Shown piece after piece: positions 35,345-48,701 of a DNA stretch of 64,000 nt (position 1 is its first letter; the number at the start of each line of letters is the position of its first letter). The DNA is from Otis tarda (taxonomy: Eukaryota; Chordata; Aves; Otidiformes; Otididae). Below the pieces are notes generated by a model, which was not told the DNA's origin, did not search any database, and was given only the letters and a program-made list of their open reading frames with translations. The translations under genes and the position numbers were made by a program. The DNA lies in contig CM048552.1 in NCBI GenBank assembly GCA_026413225.1, forward strand, positions 26,897,001 to 26,961,000, read 5' to 3'.

Positions 35345-38300
35345 ACAGTACACAAGGATTAAGCAAGTCAAAACCAATATAATGTAACCAGTTGCTCCAA
35401 AGTCATAAACCCATTGAAAATTTTTAATTATCAAAATACTTTAGGTAAAAAATGCAGTGCTTCCTGTAAATGTCTTATCCTGAATTTTCTTCTCTCATTA
35501 GATTTAGAGATAGCTAACGGCTGTCTGTAGCAGTAGTCAGCATGGTTCACACATACCAAGAAAACCCTCTAATTTCTCCTTCAAAGCATGAGACTTCCTT
35601 GTGAAAATCATATTTGATGCATTTTGAATTAAATAGTGATTGAATAAACATTGTGTATCTGAAGTAGCAAGAAAGAAGAGCGAGATAAAAACCCGGATCC
35701 AATTAGGAACTCAGGAAGAGCAGGAATAGCAAAGCTGAGCATCTAACTTCCAGGTCCCTAGTCCTGGCAGTGCAGACCAGAGGTTAAATTGCCTAGAATC
35801 CCTAAAGTGGCCATAAAAGTAGACTTGCAAGTTAAAATGAACTTGAAATGGAGGGCAGGGGATGCAGAGCAGAGAAATAAATTCTTGAATTAACCAGCTG
35901 AAAACCTCTAAGAACAAGAATATCTCCACCATATTTTGAGCTCAACTGTCCAGCTCAGGTGTGAGGGAAGATATCTTCCACTTGACATCTGTACTCTTAA
36001 CTGTAATTAAAAGCATTGCCAAGGTTAATCTTTTATATTTCAATGAAGTAGCAACACTTACCCTCTAATTTCAGTGGTCAAAATTCTAACAGGGAGCATG
36101 GAGAATTTCACTACCTTTACAGTTATTTCTGAGACTACTTCAACTATTTAAGTTGCTAGTAATGCTTTACTACCAAACAGCCCTGCAATATAATTTTCAA
36201 GCTTTTCCTTAGTTCAGAAGAGATCTGAAAATTATTAGGTGAGAGGAAAAGAAAGACATTGAAAAAAAAAAGAAGAAACCTTAGTCATTAGGAGAGTTGT
36301 TGAGGTGGTGGAGATTTCAAGCTCCTGTTCGTTCTTCAAGTAGTCTTTCCTTTTTATTTTTTATCCAATGAATGTTTTGTCCAAAATATATCAGATCTTT
36401 GAAGGAAGAAGTAGTGCCTAGGGCAGAATTATTACTGATAGAACTGCTCAGTCAAGCCGGGTTTGTCATCTCTTTCTTAGCCATAGTTAGTATTACTGAT
36501 TTTGGAATAGCGCTGTCTTGAAACAGAGCTGATTCAAAGAGGAGGTGAGCACATATTAATATTTTAGAAGAGTTTATGTCTTCATGATTAGTATCTAATC
36601 CAGAAATCCAATGTCTGAATTCAAGCAAAAGCAGAAATTAAACCACAATTTTCAATATCCTCAGAGAAACCTTTTTCCAAATAGCTTTTGAATGATCACC
36701 TCTACATGAGCCTTCAGCTGAGCTGTAAAACACACCAGAACTGAATTTTTCTTGAACCTTCTCTGGCAGGCAGGAGCACAGTTTTATTCAAACCCTTCAG
36801 CCTCAATCAAGCCTCTCTTAAATTAGGTTGAGAATTGCCTGATGTATGGATTGTTAGGTCTGGGCTAGGTGCCAAGCTGTTCAGTCCTCTTAGGACTTAG
36901 ATAATTCTGGGTATGCACACAAGCAGAACTTTATGGATCTAGAAAGCATTCACGTCAAAATTGAAGGATATTTGATGTTAGTAGTTAAATGACATTCAAA
37001 AAACGGAAAGAGATATTTCCAAGCTTGAAATATGAGATTTTTTTTTAAAAAAAATTTAACCAAAGTCAAAATGTAATCACCAAAGTCAGTCTTTGTGTGA
37101 AGTTTTGCACAGTTAATAATATTCATCCTCTTGGACTGCCACATTACAATGTGTTTTTAGCTGCCTTCCCCACTCAAGGCCCAATGCATATGATTTCAGA
37201 CCCTATGTAGGCATCTAAATAATATGAATGTCTACACAAAGTAGAAAAAATTAAGAGCAGAAGCTCTAGCTACAAATGATAGTAAACTCTTTGAACTCTA
37301 AACACTTACCTGTTGAGAGTTTATTTCCTATTGAGCATTGCATTCTGATGTGCATTCAGATTTTATCCTCACCAGTTAGAAAAATCCCACATTCTTATAT
37401 ATTTTATCATTCATTTGATTTTTTGGAAGTTGCAATTAAAAAGTCATTTGCAGGATAATTTAGCAATTTTATCCTATTCAGAATGACTCTCCTACCACAG
37501 AATATCAATAGCATAGTGAAAAAGATTGGCTATATTTTACTTTTTTAAACTAAGGTTTTGTGCTGAGAGGGCTCTGATTTGCTCACAGAGTGAGTACATG
37601 TATAAAGAAAATACGACTCTTAACAGCCCTTAGCTAGTAATTGAGGAGGAATTGCCATTTTACTTCAGTTCTGCATGACTGGCAATCTTGTCCTGGTGTC
37701 CAGCTTCAGTATCCAGTGAAGCCACTTCATAAGTAAAACTCCTGAGGACATTCAGTTACCTAAGAGGTATGTCTCATTTAATCAGTTGGTTTGGCGTCCT
37801 TGAAACACAGCTCCACTAGTGCACAGGCTGTTTGTGTTTGAAGCAAACACAGCATTTACCAGGAACCTTTGACCATGTGTGCTGACCTTGCTTTAGACTT
37901 TAATCCACAGCAATGTGCACCAGATGTTTGGTATTACATAAAAAGAGCATTCATCTGAAAGTGATTAAAACAAATACTGTAAGTGATGAATGAAAAAAAA
38001 ACCAAACTTGTTCTCATCCCAATGGAATATATGTCATAGTAATTCTGCTTGTAGACCTAAACTGTTTTTATGCAGAATTTAAAAGGACTCAATTTGTTTG
38101 TGGTCACATTTCCTGATCTTTAATGGAGTCATACACTTACACAACATACTAATTTTTCTATCATATTTCTGAAATTTTAAGTATTTACATTCTCATCTCT
38201 CAAAGTTGATCTGTTATTTCTTTCTGTTAGAACAAAAAAAAAACCCTGTGTCATCTAAAGGGTATTTGAAATAACTAGTGTTTCAGAATGCAGTGCTGTG

Positions 38301-39281
38301 GTTATTACAAGAGGTCAAGTTTATAGAAGGCTTGAATAAAACAAACTCTTACAGATAAATAAAAGGAGTAAGCTGAGTTGTGTGAGTGGTAAGACCAAAT
38401 ACTCTGCCTGAAAAAGTAATAAAAAACCCCAATGTTGGATTAATCCTACTTGCAGTTATTGCCTTCACAGCTCCAGAAGTTGATCTATTTTAGAGATAGC
38501 CTGGAAAATTACCTCCTGGAAGATTCACAAAATGAATAAGAGAAATGGTAGTACACATTTTTGGCCTTTAATATAAGTCTCTAAATCATATAGTCAGCAT
38601 ACCTTCAAGAGAGTTCATCTCTTTCATGCTTAGCTTCTCAGGGTTATTTAAGCACTGTACCCTCCCTAAAATCAGTTGAACATCTCAGACCTGAAAATAA
38701 CCTATACACATTTCTCAATATAGCCAGACACAGTGCTGCCAAAGGACTCCTCATACTTTGGCTTGTGTTAAACCATGCCCAAATGCACACATTTCTGACT
38801 ACTGTCCAAGCATCATAAGGATCCCAGCATGCTCTGCTGGTAAAAGAAGACATGAGCCATTGGATTGTGTCTCTCTCTTCTATAGCAAGACTATCCACTG
38901 GCTTCCCAATATGTTGGGTGATTTGTCCTTAAACTAGCCCTCAGCATCCCTCCCCAAGAGGTAAACAGTGTAGAAAGTGAGTGAGTCGTTATCTTTGTGA
39001 GATCTCAAACATGCTAAGGAGGCTGCTCTTAGAAGACTGTTCACACATGACTGTCAACATTTTTGTAGATGTGGACCTCAACTCATGTCTTTCTGTCATG
39101 GACCAGTGCTTATATCATTACTTAGGAAGAGATCTGGATTTAAGCAGTCAGAAAATGCTTCCTTGCACCAATTTCATTAATTGATTTTTTATTTAGATTT
39201 TTCTCTTCTTTCCTTACTCATCACTACTGTAAATATACTTTCTTAGACATACTCTAAAACGACTCTGTGTCTAAAAGAGAG
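35345..39281. other. 3.9 kb of AT-rich unique sequence, no gene seen
   Basis: Short frames only, none with a domain (for example 38644-38898 minus, 84 codons). No recognised repeat. It lies between two LTRs but carries no gag-, pol- or env-like reading, which argues against a provirus here. Confidence 0.45.
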
Positions 39282-39475
39282 TGTTGGGTTAACCCCAGCC
39301 TGCAACTAAGCAGTACCCAGCCACTTGCTCATTTCTACCAGCACCACTACCAGCAGGAAAAGGAAGGGGATCAGAAGAGCAAAAGTGAGAAAAACTCAGG
39401 GGTCAAGATAAAGACAGTTTAATAAGTGAAGGAAAGAGAAAAACAAACAAACAAACAAGTGATGCAAAAATGCAG
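39282..39475 (-). mobile_element. ERV LTR, group B, 3' part (split by CR1)
   Basis: Left piece of a minus-strand group B LTR. It begins TGTTGGGTTAACCCCAGCC (the reverse of the LTR 3' end), carries GATAAAGACAGTTTAATAAG with the ATTAAA signal (minus strand, 39418-39423), and stops at GATGCAAAAATGCA. The LTR resumes at about 41077 (TATTCACCACC), after the CR1. In the other group B copy the two sides adjoin, so the CR1 jumped into an existing LTR. Confidence 0.85.
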
Positions 39476-41076
39476 AATGTTTTTACAAATACATTAACAA
39501 CAAAGAAAGCCAGGGAGAATGTCCATCTTTTATTGGATGCAGTGGGGAACATTGTCACCAAGGATAAGGAAAAGGCTGAGGTACTTAATACATTCTTTGC
39601 CTTAGTCTTTAATGGCCAGACCAGTTATCCCCAGGATATTCAGCCCCTGAGCTGAATAGGAATGGAGAACAGAATAAACCCCCTATAACCCCAGAGGAAG
39701 CAGTTAACAACCTGCTACACAACCTGGACACACATAAGTCTATGAGGCTGGATGGGATCCACCTGGGAATACTGAGGGAGCTGGTGGAAGAGCTTGCCAA
39801 GCCACTCTCCATCATTTATCAGAAGTTCTGGTTAACAAGGGAGGTCCCAGATGACTGGAGGCTTGCCAATATGATGCCCATCTACAAGAAGGGCCAGAAG
39901 GAGGATCTGGTGAACTACAGGCCTGTCAGTCTGATCTTGGTGCTGGGGAAGATTATGGAGCAGTTCATCTTGAGTGCGCTCACCAGGCATGTGCAGGACA
40001 ACCAGATCAGGCCCAGCCAACATGGGTTCATGAAAGGCATGTCCTGCTTGACCAACCTCATCTCCTTCTATGACCAGATAACTCACCTAGTGGATGAGGG
40101 AAAGGATGTGGATATTATCTGCCTGGACTTTAGTAAAGCCTTTGACACTGTGTCCCACAGCATTCTCCTAGAGAAGCTGGTGACTCATGGCTTAGACAGG
40201 TGTACCTTCCGATGTGTTAAAAGCTGTCTGCATGGCCAAGCCCAGAGTGTTGTGGTGAAAGGAGTTAAATCCAGTTGGTGCCTGGTCACAAGTGGTGTTC
40301 CCCAGGGCTCAGATTTGGGGCCAGTCTTGTTTAATATCTTTATCAATGATTTGGATGAGGGGATTGAGTCCTTCCTCTGTAAGTTTGCAGATGACACCAA
40401 ACTAGGTGGGAGTATCGATCTGCTCGAGGGTAGGAAGGCTCGGCAGAGGGATCTGGACAGGGTGAATTGATGGGCTGAGGTCAATTGTATGCGGTTTAAC
40501 AAGGCCAAGTGCTGCATCCTGAACTTGAGTCACAACCCCATGCAATGCTACGAGCTTGGGGAAGAGTGAATGGAAAGATGCACAGTGGAAAAGGATCTGA
40601 GGGCACTGGTTGACAACTGGCTGAACATGAGCCAGCAGTGTGCCCAGGTAGCCGAGAAGGCCAACAGCATTCTGACTTATATGAGGAACAGTGTGGCCAG
40701 CAGGAATAGGGAAATGATCATGCCTCTGTACTTGGCACTGTTCACTACAGCTACCTGAAAGGAGATTGTAGGGAAGTGGGTGTTGGTCTCTTCTCCCAAG
40801 TAACTAATGATAGGACAACAGGAAATGGCCTCAAGCTGTGGTAGGGGAGGTTTAGATTGGATATTAGGAAAAATTTATTTACTAAAAGAGTGGTCAAGCA
40901 TTGGAACAGGCTGCCTAGGGAAGTGGTGGAGTCACCATCCCTGGAGGTGTTCAAAAAACATGTAGATGTGGCACACTGGGACATGGATTAGTAGGCATAG
41001 TGATGTTGGGTTGACAGATGGACTTCATAATCTTGGAGGTCTTTTCCAACCGTAATGATTCTATTATTCTATGAAA
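39476..41076 (+). mobile_element. CR1 LINE of a second subfamily, nested in an LTR (1.6 kb)
   Basis: Plus-strand CR1 whose ORF2 text differs clearly from the other copies in the window (for example SVDLLEG-type and 'LNMSQQCAQVA' blocks), so it is a separate CR1 lineage. It is 5'-truncated before the reverse transcriptase, internally deleted near 40750 (about 200-225 bp missing between 'LYLALF' and 'YLKG' blocks), and ends TGATTCTATTATTCTATGA at about 41056-41074. It sits inside the group B LTR, between 39475 and 41077. No clear target duplication is visible. Confidence 0.92.
39480..40975 (+). pseudogene. CR1 ORF2 pseudogene with open RT core
   Basis: The frame 39742-40470 (242 codons) holds an uninterrupted reverse-transcriptase core. 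PVSL is at residues 61-64, QHGF at 93-96, and motif [11 protein letters not shown] at 128-137 (Asp129). Motif B SGVPQGS is at 184-190 and motif C FADD at 215-218 (Asp217, Asp218), so all three catalytic aspartates are kept. Upstream codons (39470-39655) are in another frame; downstream codons stay in frame to 40758 but are broken by TGA at 40468 and 40567, and then the deletion near 40750 follows. The final block (about 40760-40975) is the ORF2 C-terminus. The endonuclease is absent. The core is well preserved but there is no sign it is expressed or active. Confidence 0.92.
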
Positions 41077-41325
41077 AGTATTCACCACCTCCCATCAGTA
41101 GACCAATGCCCAGCCAGTCTCCAAGCAAGAGCTACTCTGCAAAAAGTGCACCAGCATCCTCAGTTATTATTGCTGAGCATCAAATATCCCTTTGGTCAAC
41201 TGGTGTCAGCTGTCTCCTAGCCTCTTGCTCATTCCTAGACTACTCGTTATGGGGACAAAGTGTGAAAGAGAGAAGATTTTGACACAGTGGAAGCACTGCT
41301 GATCAATAGCTAAAATATTGGAGGA
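41077..41325 (-). mobile_element. ERV LTR, group B, 5' part (split by CR1)
   Basis: Continuation of the LTR interrupted at 39475. Shared landmarks with the copy at 10683 are CACCACC, CCAATGCCCAGCCAGT, ATATCCCTTTGG, GTCAGCTGTC and the 'AATAGCTAAAA' region. The TATA box is not preserved. The match fades at about 41325, about 100 bp short of the expected LTR 5' end, so that end is truncated or too diverged. Confidence 0.8.
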
Positions 41326-43499
41326 TCTAGGCTTTGTTGCATTCAAGTGAGTCTAAAAACTCCTCTTAAATTTGCCAACAATTCCTGTTTCCAGAAAAGC
41401 TATTGAAACATCTTTCCGGAATTTTTTTTTGTTAACTTTTCTGACTGTGTAATTTGATATTACATAAAACTAAAGTGGACAAAATCTGTAAGCATACATT
41501 CAGGCACTCCTCTACTGCTAGCATAGAATAATAATACATCTAATCTTGATTTCCACTTTCTGAAATTTTATTAATATTTTCAGGCAAGTATAGCAGAAAC
41601 TGAGGCTGTGGGGTAGGTGAAACACAAGTAATGTTTCAAGGCTAGATGTAATTTATGGTACAGTAGCAGAAGGAAGAATATATGATTTGAAATTCTTGCA
41701 CTTAGTAGAACCATCGCAATTATAATAATTATAATGGAGATATACTAAATAATTTAAATGAACTATCTAGAATTTTAATGATTTCTTTATATTAACAACA
41801 CTTTACGATAACTAATCTGTGTGTAAAACATTTCAAAAGAGTCTATAACACCTATTTAAATTTCAGGCAGGACTTTGCAACACTTCAAAGCTGCCTTCCT
41901 TGAAAGATTAAATAATTAGAACTGTTGTTTACAGGAATAAAACCACTCAGTTGTAAATGACAGTTGTGAACATAATATGTGATTTGATCAAAAACATTTC
42001 AAATACAACCTAAGAAAGGAACTTTGAAAAAGACTGGTTCAGACATATAGTTGTATGACAGTAGTAAAAACAAACCTGTGAAAAGAGAACTAACAGCTTT
42101 AAAACCTAGAGCTTAAAAAAAATATTGGGTTTCATCTGAGTCTTTAGCATCTGTGAACTTCTGGATACTAAGAAAGTAAAGAAGTTTATCTGAATTATTT
42201 AACTAACCCTTCTTCAATAGTGATGATTTTGTTTATTTATTTTTATTTTGCGAAACTTCTTTCAAACAATTACTGTTTCATGCTAGTTTAAAAAAATATC
42301 TTGGGATACAGAACTTACATTTGAATTTGTAACCTGAAGCAAGTTTTTTGTACCAATCCAATTATAACAAAACTGCATTTTAACCAAAATGACAAAAGCA
42401 GCAAATATCACTAAGCCGCAGGATAATGACAAATGAAGATTGTTATTTTAACAACTTCTTTTTTGTAATCCAAGCATAGAATACAAATACAGTATGTTAC
42501 ACTGCAGTAATAGTTTCTGACATTGTTAGTACAATGAAGAATTTGAACATTAAGTTATTTATATTTGGAAATTGGTTCTTCAATGTAATCCTACTGGATG
42601 AGCCTAAGCCATTTTGTTTTCTGCAGGATTGTGTGGTCACATGTTGACATGATGATATTGTACCAGCCTGTCAATGCAAATATAAATAAAGATATTATTC
42701 AGCTAGAAGAAGATCTCCTAAATGTAAAATATCCTCTCACATAATACATTTTACACCTGATATATGATGACCAGAGAAAAAGGGAAAAGAGGAACAAAAC
42801 AGAATTCAGCATCTTGTAATTAGGTTACTCATCCTTGACCTTTTGGTAGCCAAAAGAAAACACCATTTTAGTGGCTATAATTTATTTGATTTAAGAGTTA
42901 CACGCACACACTGAAGCCTGTGGCATTGCAAGGCAGTGAAAGGCAGTTGGAGAGACTTTGCTCTTTATTCTTTTGTACACAGAACAACAGCATAGCCCAA
43001 CCCCAGAGAAGGCTGACCAAAACATCTGTAAATAGCACTAACTGCTTGACTTTTTCAAATTGGAAAAATGTCTGTCATGTAACGTAGTTACCTCCACAGA
43101 TGTTGTTTAACTACGAGCTGCTTCTCAGCCTATCCTGTAGCCTGTAAGAGTGCCAGACCTCTAAATGTCCTCTTGGCATGTCCCTCTCTTGCTCAGCATG
43201 GCCTTTCATGCAAGCATTTACCTGCGCAGATTATGGGGCAAGTATACAGAATTGAATTGCGTCTTGGCTTGATGCATAATCTTACAGGCTTCTTCAAACT
43301 GCTTCAGCCTTTTAAGGGAGCATGAAAAAGGGAAAATGAAAAGGAGAATCACATCTTCAAAGAATGGGAAATACCTCAAATGCCAGTGGTGCCAGATCTC
43401 CAATGATTTTAATTTCACCATTGCTATTGTGATATCTATTAAAAATGGTGGGAAAGAACAAGAATTTGGAATACTGAAAACATCCGGTGAGGATCATAG
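41326..43499. other. 2.2 kb of AT-rich unique sequence, no gene seen
   Basis: No repeat or exon identified; only short unsupported frames near 43218-43539 on both strands. Confidence 0.45.
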
Positions 43500-43728
43500 T
43501 ATCCTTGTTCCAGCTAGGATAGAGTTAATTTTCACCTGAGCTGGGAGAGGAACTGGATCTGGTGCCATCTGTGGCTGAGGCACAGAGCTGGGATAGTTTA
43601 CCAATTGGCCAACAGCTGGGATAATTTACCCAAATTAGCCAAAGGGTTATTCCATATCCTGTGACATCATGCTCAGTATATAAAGTGAGGGCAATGCTGA
43701 GGGGAGGTTCCTGCTACTTGGAACACAG
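43500..43728 (+). mobile_element. ERV LTR, group B-like, 5' fragment
   Basis: Plus-strand fragment of a group B-related LTR: starts TATCCTTGTTCCAGCTAGG (TG changed to TA), continues GATAGAGTTAATTTTCACC, then GCCAAAGGGTTATTCCATAT, GTGACATCATGCTCAG and a clean TATATAAAG. It stops near 43728. The R and U5 parts are missing, and a U3 segment is replaced or rearranged compared with the 10683 copy (internal GAGCTGGGA repeats), suggesting another subfamily. Confidence 0.8.
43677..43684 (+). promoter_or_regulatory. TATA box of group B-like LTR fragment
   Basis: TATATAAA just after ATGCTCAG, the best-preserved LTR promoter core in the window. It lacks a downstream polyadenylation region, so in principle it could initiate a transcript into the adjoining unique DNA. 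Confidence 0.65.
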
Positions 43729-46700
43729 GAAATACATAACAGATCAAAACACAGCAAAATAATAATTCATCTGATTCCATTAAGTAGTATAAATTTATAA
43801 AATAAGAAATATCCTAAATTCAGTACATATCTAAGGAATTCAGAATTTATTATTTTTTTCGTTTTTGCTGTCTTTGTGTGAGCAATTTCTTATGTATGTC
43901 ACATATGAAGTTTTAAATAATTTTGTATCATTAAGACAAGAAGACATTTAATATGACTCATTAATTTCTCTTTATTTGTGCAGCTAAGTCTATTTTTATT
44001 TGGTCCTGGGCAGGACTGGCATGATTAAAGTGAAAAGGTTGTTGCTTGTCATGAAATAGTAAAGATCTATGTTTTCTTCCCTATGCAAAACACTTCCCTC
44101 AAGACATTTCACAAGTTTTCATTTAAAATAGCAACAACCATTTGGCTTGTCTCCTTGGCGTTCAAGAATATTTTTTCTTATTGTTCAATAAAAACAATAA
44201 TCCAAAGCAATTGGAATGAATTAATATTAATAAACTGCCAACTTGTAGACATTCTGAAGTAACATTTTGTGAATAAATTGTAGATTAAATAACATCTTGT
44301 GAATAAATCATAAATGCATGTGTGGACATATTTGCAAACACCTGAGATTTATCATATACATAAATATATGTATGCATACAGATATATACTTAAAAACATA
44401 TTGATTAAAAAAATGTTGTCAAAATAGAAGGAAATGCTGTCAGAAAACTCTGATGGCAGAAATAAATAATCCCACCATCTGCTCCTTCTCTTGATCTTTC
44501 CAGATAAAGTGACTAGCATATTCTAGCAAAAGTAGTAAAAACCCCTAGCACTAAAATAATTAATTTCTGACATAAGATTCTTCCAATCTTTGTAATTGGG
44601 CCAAATACTACAATTCAGTATCACTTTTTAAAATGTTTTAGAGGCTTTTAACACCTAGAGGTGCTTTAGAGAAACCCGTTCAAAGGCTGAGCCCATAGTG
44701 CTTTGTGGCATCAATTGTGGAGCTTTGACAAAGAATTCTGATTATTTAGTTCCAAGACTCCTCTTTCTTAATTTATAATAGCCTTTTATAGATAGCTGTC
44801 TGAAACACAAAGGGTATTCTTACTTCATTTTTTAATATTGGATTGAGTGTACATTATGTTTAGAAGCCTTGGCCAAACACCAAACAGGTGGACTTCCTGA
44901 CTTCTCTGAATGCATCCATATCTGAAAGCCTGTAAGGTGCCTCCATTTCAGATACTGTTGCCTATACAGCAGGAAAGCAGGCAAATTTTAAGCTACCTGC
45001 ATCTTCCATCTGCCAGTCCTTTGAACAACATCAAGTGTCCTCACCTGACATCTGTACCAAGACAGATGGGATATGCTGTGCTTTGGCTGGCCTATATACC
45101 CTACAGACAGACTGGATCTGCACTGACAAGCACGAGGTCCAATTTTTCTCATCCAGAATTCCCTGAAAGTTTCTTCAAACCTACCTCTGATCTTGATCCA
45201 AAGGCAAGAAACAAGTCTGAGCGTGAATGAAGGCATGGACCCACACTCAAAAATAGAGAGCAGATATTTCTGTTGTGTGACCCAACGCTACACTGAGGAC
45301 AGCTGACAGAGGTACTCCATTTCTTCTGCAAGGTGTGAGACAACCTCATTCAATAGGAGCCCTGGATGCAGGATTTATATCTCAATATCTAAACTGCATG
45401 TGCATGTACTTCATGTGTCAGTTTCTTTTCCATTGACAATTGCAACAACTGCCATTCATTCAGCATCTACCGATGTAACCAGCAACTTTAATTTGTCAGC
45501 ATAAAGTGACCTGACTTATGAAATACAAAGTAAATATTCATAAGCACTCAGTAAATATAGACCACTAAGATGTGTCTTCTGAAGACACTTCAGACTGCAT
45601 GACTATAATTCAAAATGTTCATGCTCTTCCAAAACATTTATAAATATCATAAAGATGCATACAAACGATGAAAGAATAAAACCATTATCTCTTGAACTAT
45701 AGAAATTATTATAAGTGTTAACAGATTTCAATTTTTATTTACAGTGAATCCTTTCTTTTATTAAAAAAAGAAATTATTTAGTTGAATTAAACACTATAAT
45801 TTACGTTTTCCATTCTGTTTATAGTTTTTATTAAAAGGCTAAATTCTATAATAATTTTTTTTTCCTTCAGAAAGGTAGAAATTTGCTGTGGTCTGAAGAA
45901 GCCATTACTTTTTTCCTTCACAAATACTTACCAATGTGCTGAAAGTCCTTTTGCAAAAACATACTAGACAGACATTCCACCTAAATTTCATATAAAGCCA
46001 CTAAAAATACTAAGTCAAATTACAAATTTATATTTCCATTAGCACATTTTTTGTTTTTCTTAAAGGTCAATACAATTACTGTGCGCAGTGGTATCTGGAG
46101 TGCAATTTTGCTACCAACTGTTTATCGTCTTTTCCTCTTTCTGCTGTTCTTTAGCAAGCTCTCTGTCCCCCCCTACCCCCCCATCATATGTTCTTGTACC
46201 AAAGCCAGACAGGAGGTGTACTTGGCAGTTACATGATCCATATGTCAAGTCACAGAATATTTTTTTTTTTTTAAGCAATGGACTATGTCTAGGTACCTGA
46301 AAATCCTATTTTAACCAATTATCAAATATTTTTGCCTGACTAGAAGGAAAGCTAAGTAGATGACTATATGCTTAGCATGGGGTCTACTTCCTATTTGTTG
46401 TCTCTGTTGTCAGAGAACAATTTTTTGTTTTAAACATGTTTTGGTTTCGGAGCAGTTTATTTCCTTGTGCATTTTGTAAATAGTCTTTCACTAGTTTCTA
46501 ATAAGATCCATATGCAAATTGTTTAAAGGTTTGTATCTGCATGACCACATGTGATTCAAAACACGCACTGGCCAAAGATTCATTCACAGAGCGTTAATCA
46601 GAAATTAGAAATAAACTAAAGCCTCTTTGCTACATAAAGGCAGTGAAGTTTTATTGGCTGCTATTCAGCAAATGGAAGGATTATATTACTCTTGACAGAG

Positions 46701-48167
46701 ATTGCCTATCCATCTGGTCACATGCATGGCTGCTGTCTGATGAGTGCTTTGATGGGAGTTTTGATTTTCTCACAGTAACAGAAAGTGTACAGTTCTCTCT
46801 CCTCATTTAAAGTTAGAGTACTCTCCCTAACCATTCAGTGATGGTTGGGAATTTGGTTGTTACTGGGTCCTCTAGGCAGCTTAGACAAAAACCTTATTTT
46901 TTTTTCCTGTTATTATCTTGTATACCTCATTCAATTTTTACCCCAAGGCTTCAGCTAACCTTATTTCATAAAAAGGATATACTAGTAGCTGTTCCATACT
47001 GATCTCAAAAACTAAGATAAACCAATATTTTCTTTACAATAATTTATCTGAAAACTCAAATTTCTATGTTAAATTTATAGGGAAAAATTGTAGCAGGTCT
47101 AGGTAAAATGAAATGTGCATTAGTGGTATTGCAATGTTTAAAGCTTGACGCAGAAAAAAAATCCTAGTAAGAATAGCATTTGTCATCATCATAACTCTTT
47201 CTCCTCTCTAGTGTCCCTGGATGCTTCTTTCCAAGTAAGAGACATTTTACTTTACATACTATTTTGAGATACATATTATTATTTCTTCTACTGTGATACA
47301 AGCATTGAGTCAACAGCAGATGCATAAAATGCATGGTAAAAATTGGGCTCCGGCATTCACTTGATCATCTCTAGGGTTCTGTGGCTCAGGATGAACGGAG
47401 TTACGTAGACCAAAGAATGTAAGCACTGAGTGCTGTTTAATTTTATTTAATCCTATTCTGAAACAAAGAATATTAAGAAGACTACATACATAAAACAGAA
47501 TTGTTTATTCCATCCCAAGGAATTTAAACAAAAGACATTCAAATGATCAGCAAAATACACTAATTGCATCTAAGTCAGTTTTTTCTGACTCTTTAGGCTT
47601 AGTTATGGACACATATGTGGAATTATATAAAATAATTGGCTAAAATAACAACTTCTGACATTACACTTGGCTTCAGATGGGCTTTTTCTCCACAACACAC
47701 TAGGCCTCTCTTTTGAATTGGGTGAGAAGAGTTCAGCTATCATCTCCTTAGGAATGCAGGGACATATTTAGTCTGAGCTAGTTCCAGTTTGTCCTCCCGT
47801 GAGCGTTTCTTCAATCTTTTTTGCCTTTCAGAAAATCTATGTTTTCTTTGAAAGACCGATAAAAAGAGCAAAAAAACAAGAAAGACCTTTCTTCTGTCTT
47901 GGCTTCCAGTAACTGATCCAGTCAGTGTTCCTCCCAGACCCAATTAAAAACTGGTTATTGGAAATGACAGATAATCTGTGCATGAAGTATGTGACACTTC
48001 TAGCACTAGTTCAGCTGATTTCTATCCCAGAATTGCATAGCCTTTTATTTTCTCAGTATGTATATACAAAAGGGCTACTCTTACCTGCATTGAACTGGTC
48101 CCCTCTTCCCTATTTGAGGGAGAAAGTTCTTCTATTTTCTATAGATTATTTCTCTTTATTAATCAGC
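43729..48167. other. 4.4 kb of AT-rich unique sequence, no gene seen
   Basis: Frames at 44910-45236 occur on both strands and show no domain. A C-rich patch sits near 46167-46185. No repeat family was recognised. Confidence 0.45.
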
Positions 48168-48172
48168 CAGTT
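48168..48172 (+). repeat. Target-site duplication CAGTT, left copy
   Basis: CAGTT directly before the LTR; identical CAGTT at 48880-48884. Confidence 0.85.
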
Positions 48173-48537
48173 TGTGAGAGACTGTGTCGAATGTTTGTCT
48201 CAACATTGTCGAAGCATCAAACCACCACCTAAACAATGGAACATCAGTCAAACCATAGGACTGGAATCTTCCTGTTTTCCTGCAAGATGATTCCCTTATC
48301 TTGCAAGCCAGTTAAGCCACAGGACTAGAAGCATCCTGTTTTTTCCCCCTGTTGTCCTGCGAACCTGAATGCAGAACTGATTCTGCAAAATTTAGCCTTA
48401 TCCTTACGTATGTGCCAAAACCCAGGCCAGAAAAAAAGAGGGGCCTACAGACGGTATTGGGCATGCATATCACTGCCAGGTGAGGGGTGCGGCCAAGGAA
48501 ACCTGCTCTTGGAATATGTGACGTGAATAAGACGAAC

Positions 48538-48546
48538 AATAAAAGG
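48538..48546 (+). promoter_or_regulatory. TATA-like box of group A LTR copy 2
   Basis: AATAAAAGG in the same context (ACAATAAAAGGACA) as in copy 1. Confidence 0.55.
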
Positions 48547-48701
48547 ACAGAAACAACATCGGACGGAACGTTCCCCCACTGAGGGAACTGGACTGTCGGG
48601 ACGCTGCAGCTCCGTGGTGGTAGCTATTGCAACTGAAACTCTTTTCACTCTTTCCTTTCTTTCTCTCTTTTCTCTTGCATTTGCAAACTTGTTCTCAGGT
48701 A

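Noticed and set aside
44910-45236. 106-codon plus and 82-codon minus frames over the same DNA
   Set aside because: Both are open over the same interval, neither has a domain or splice context; most likely chance.
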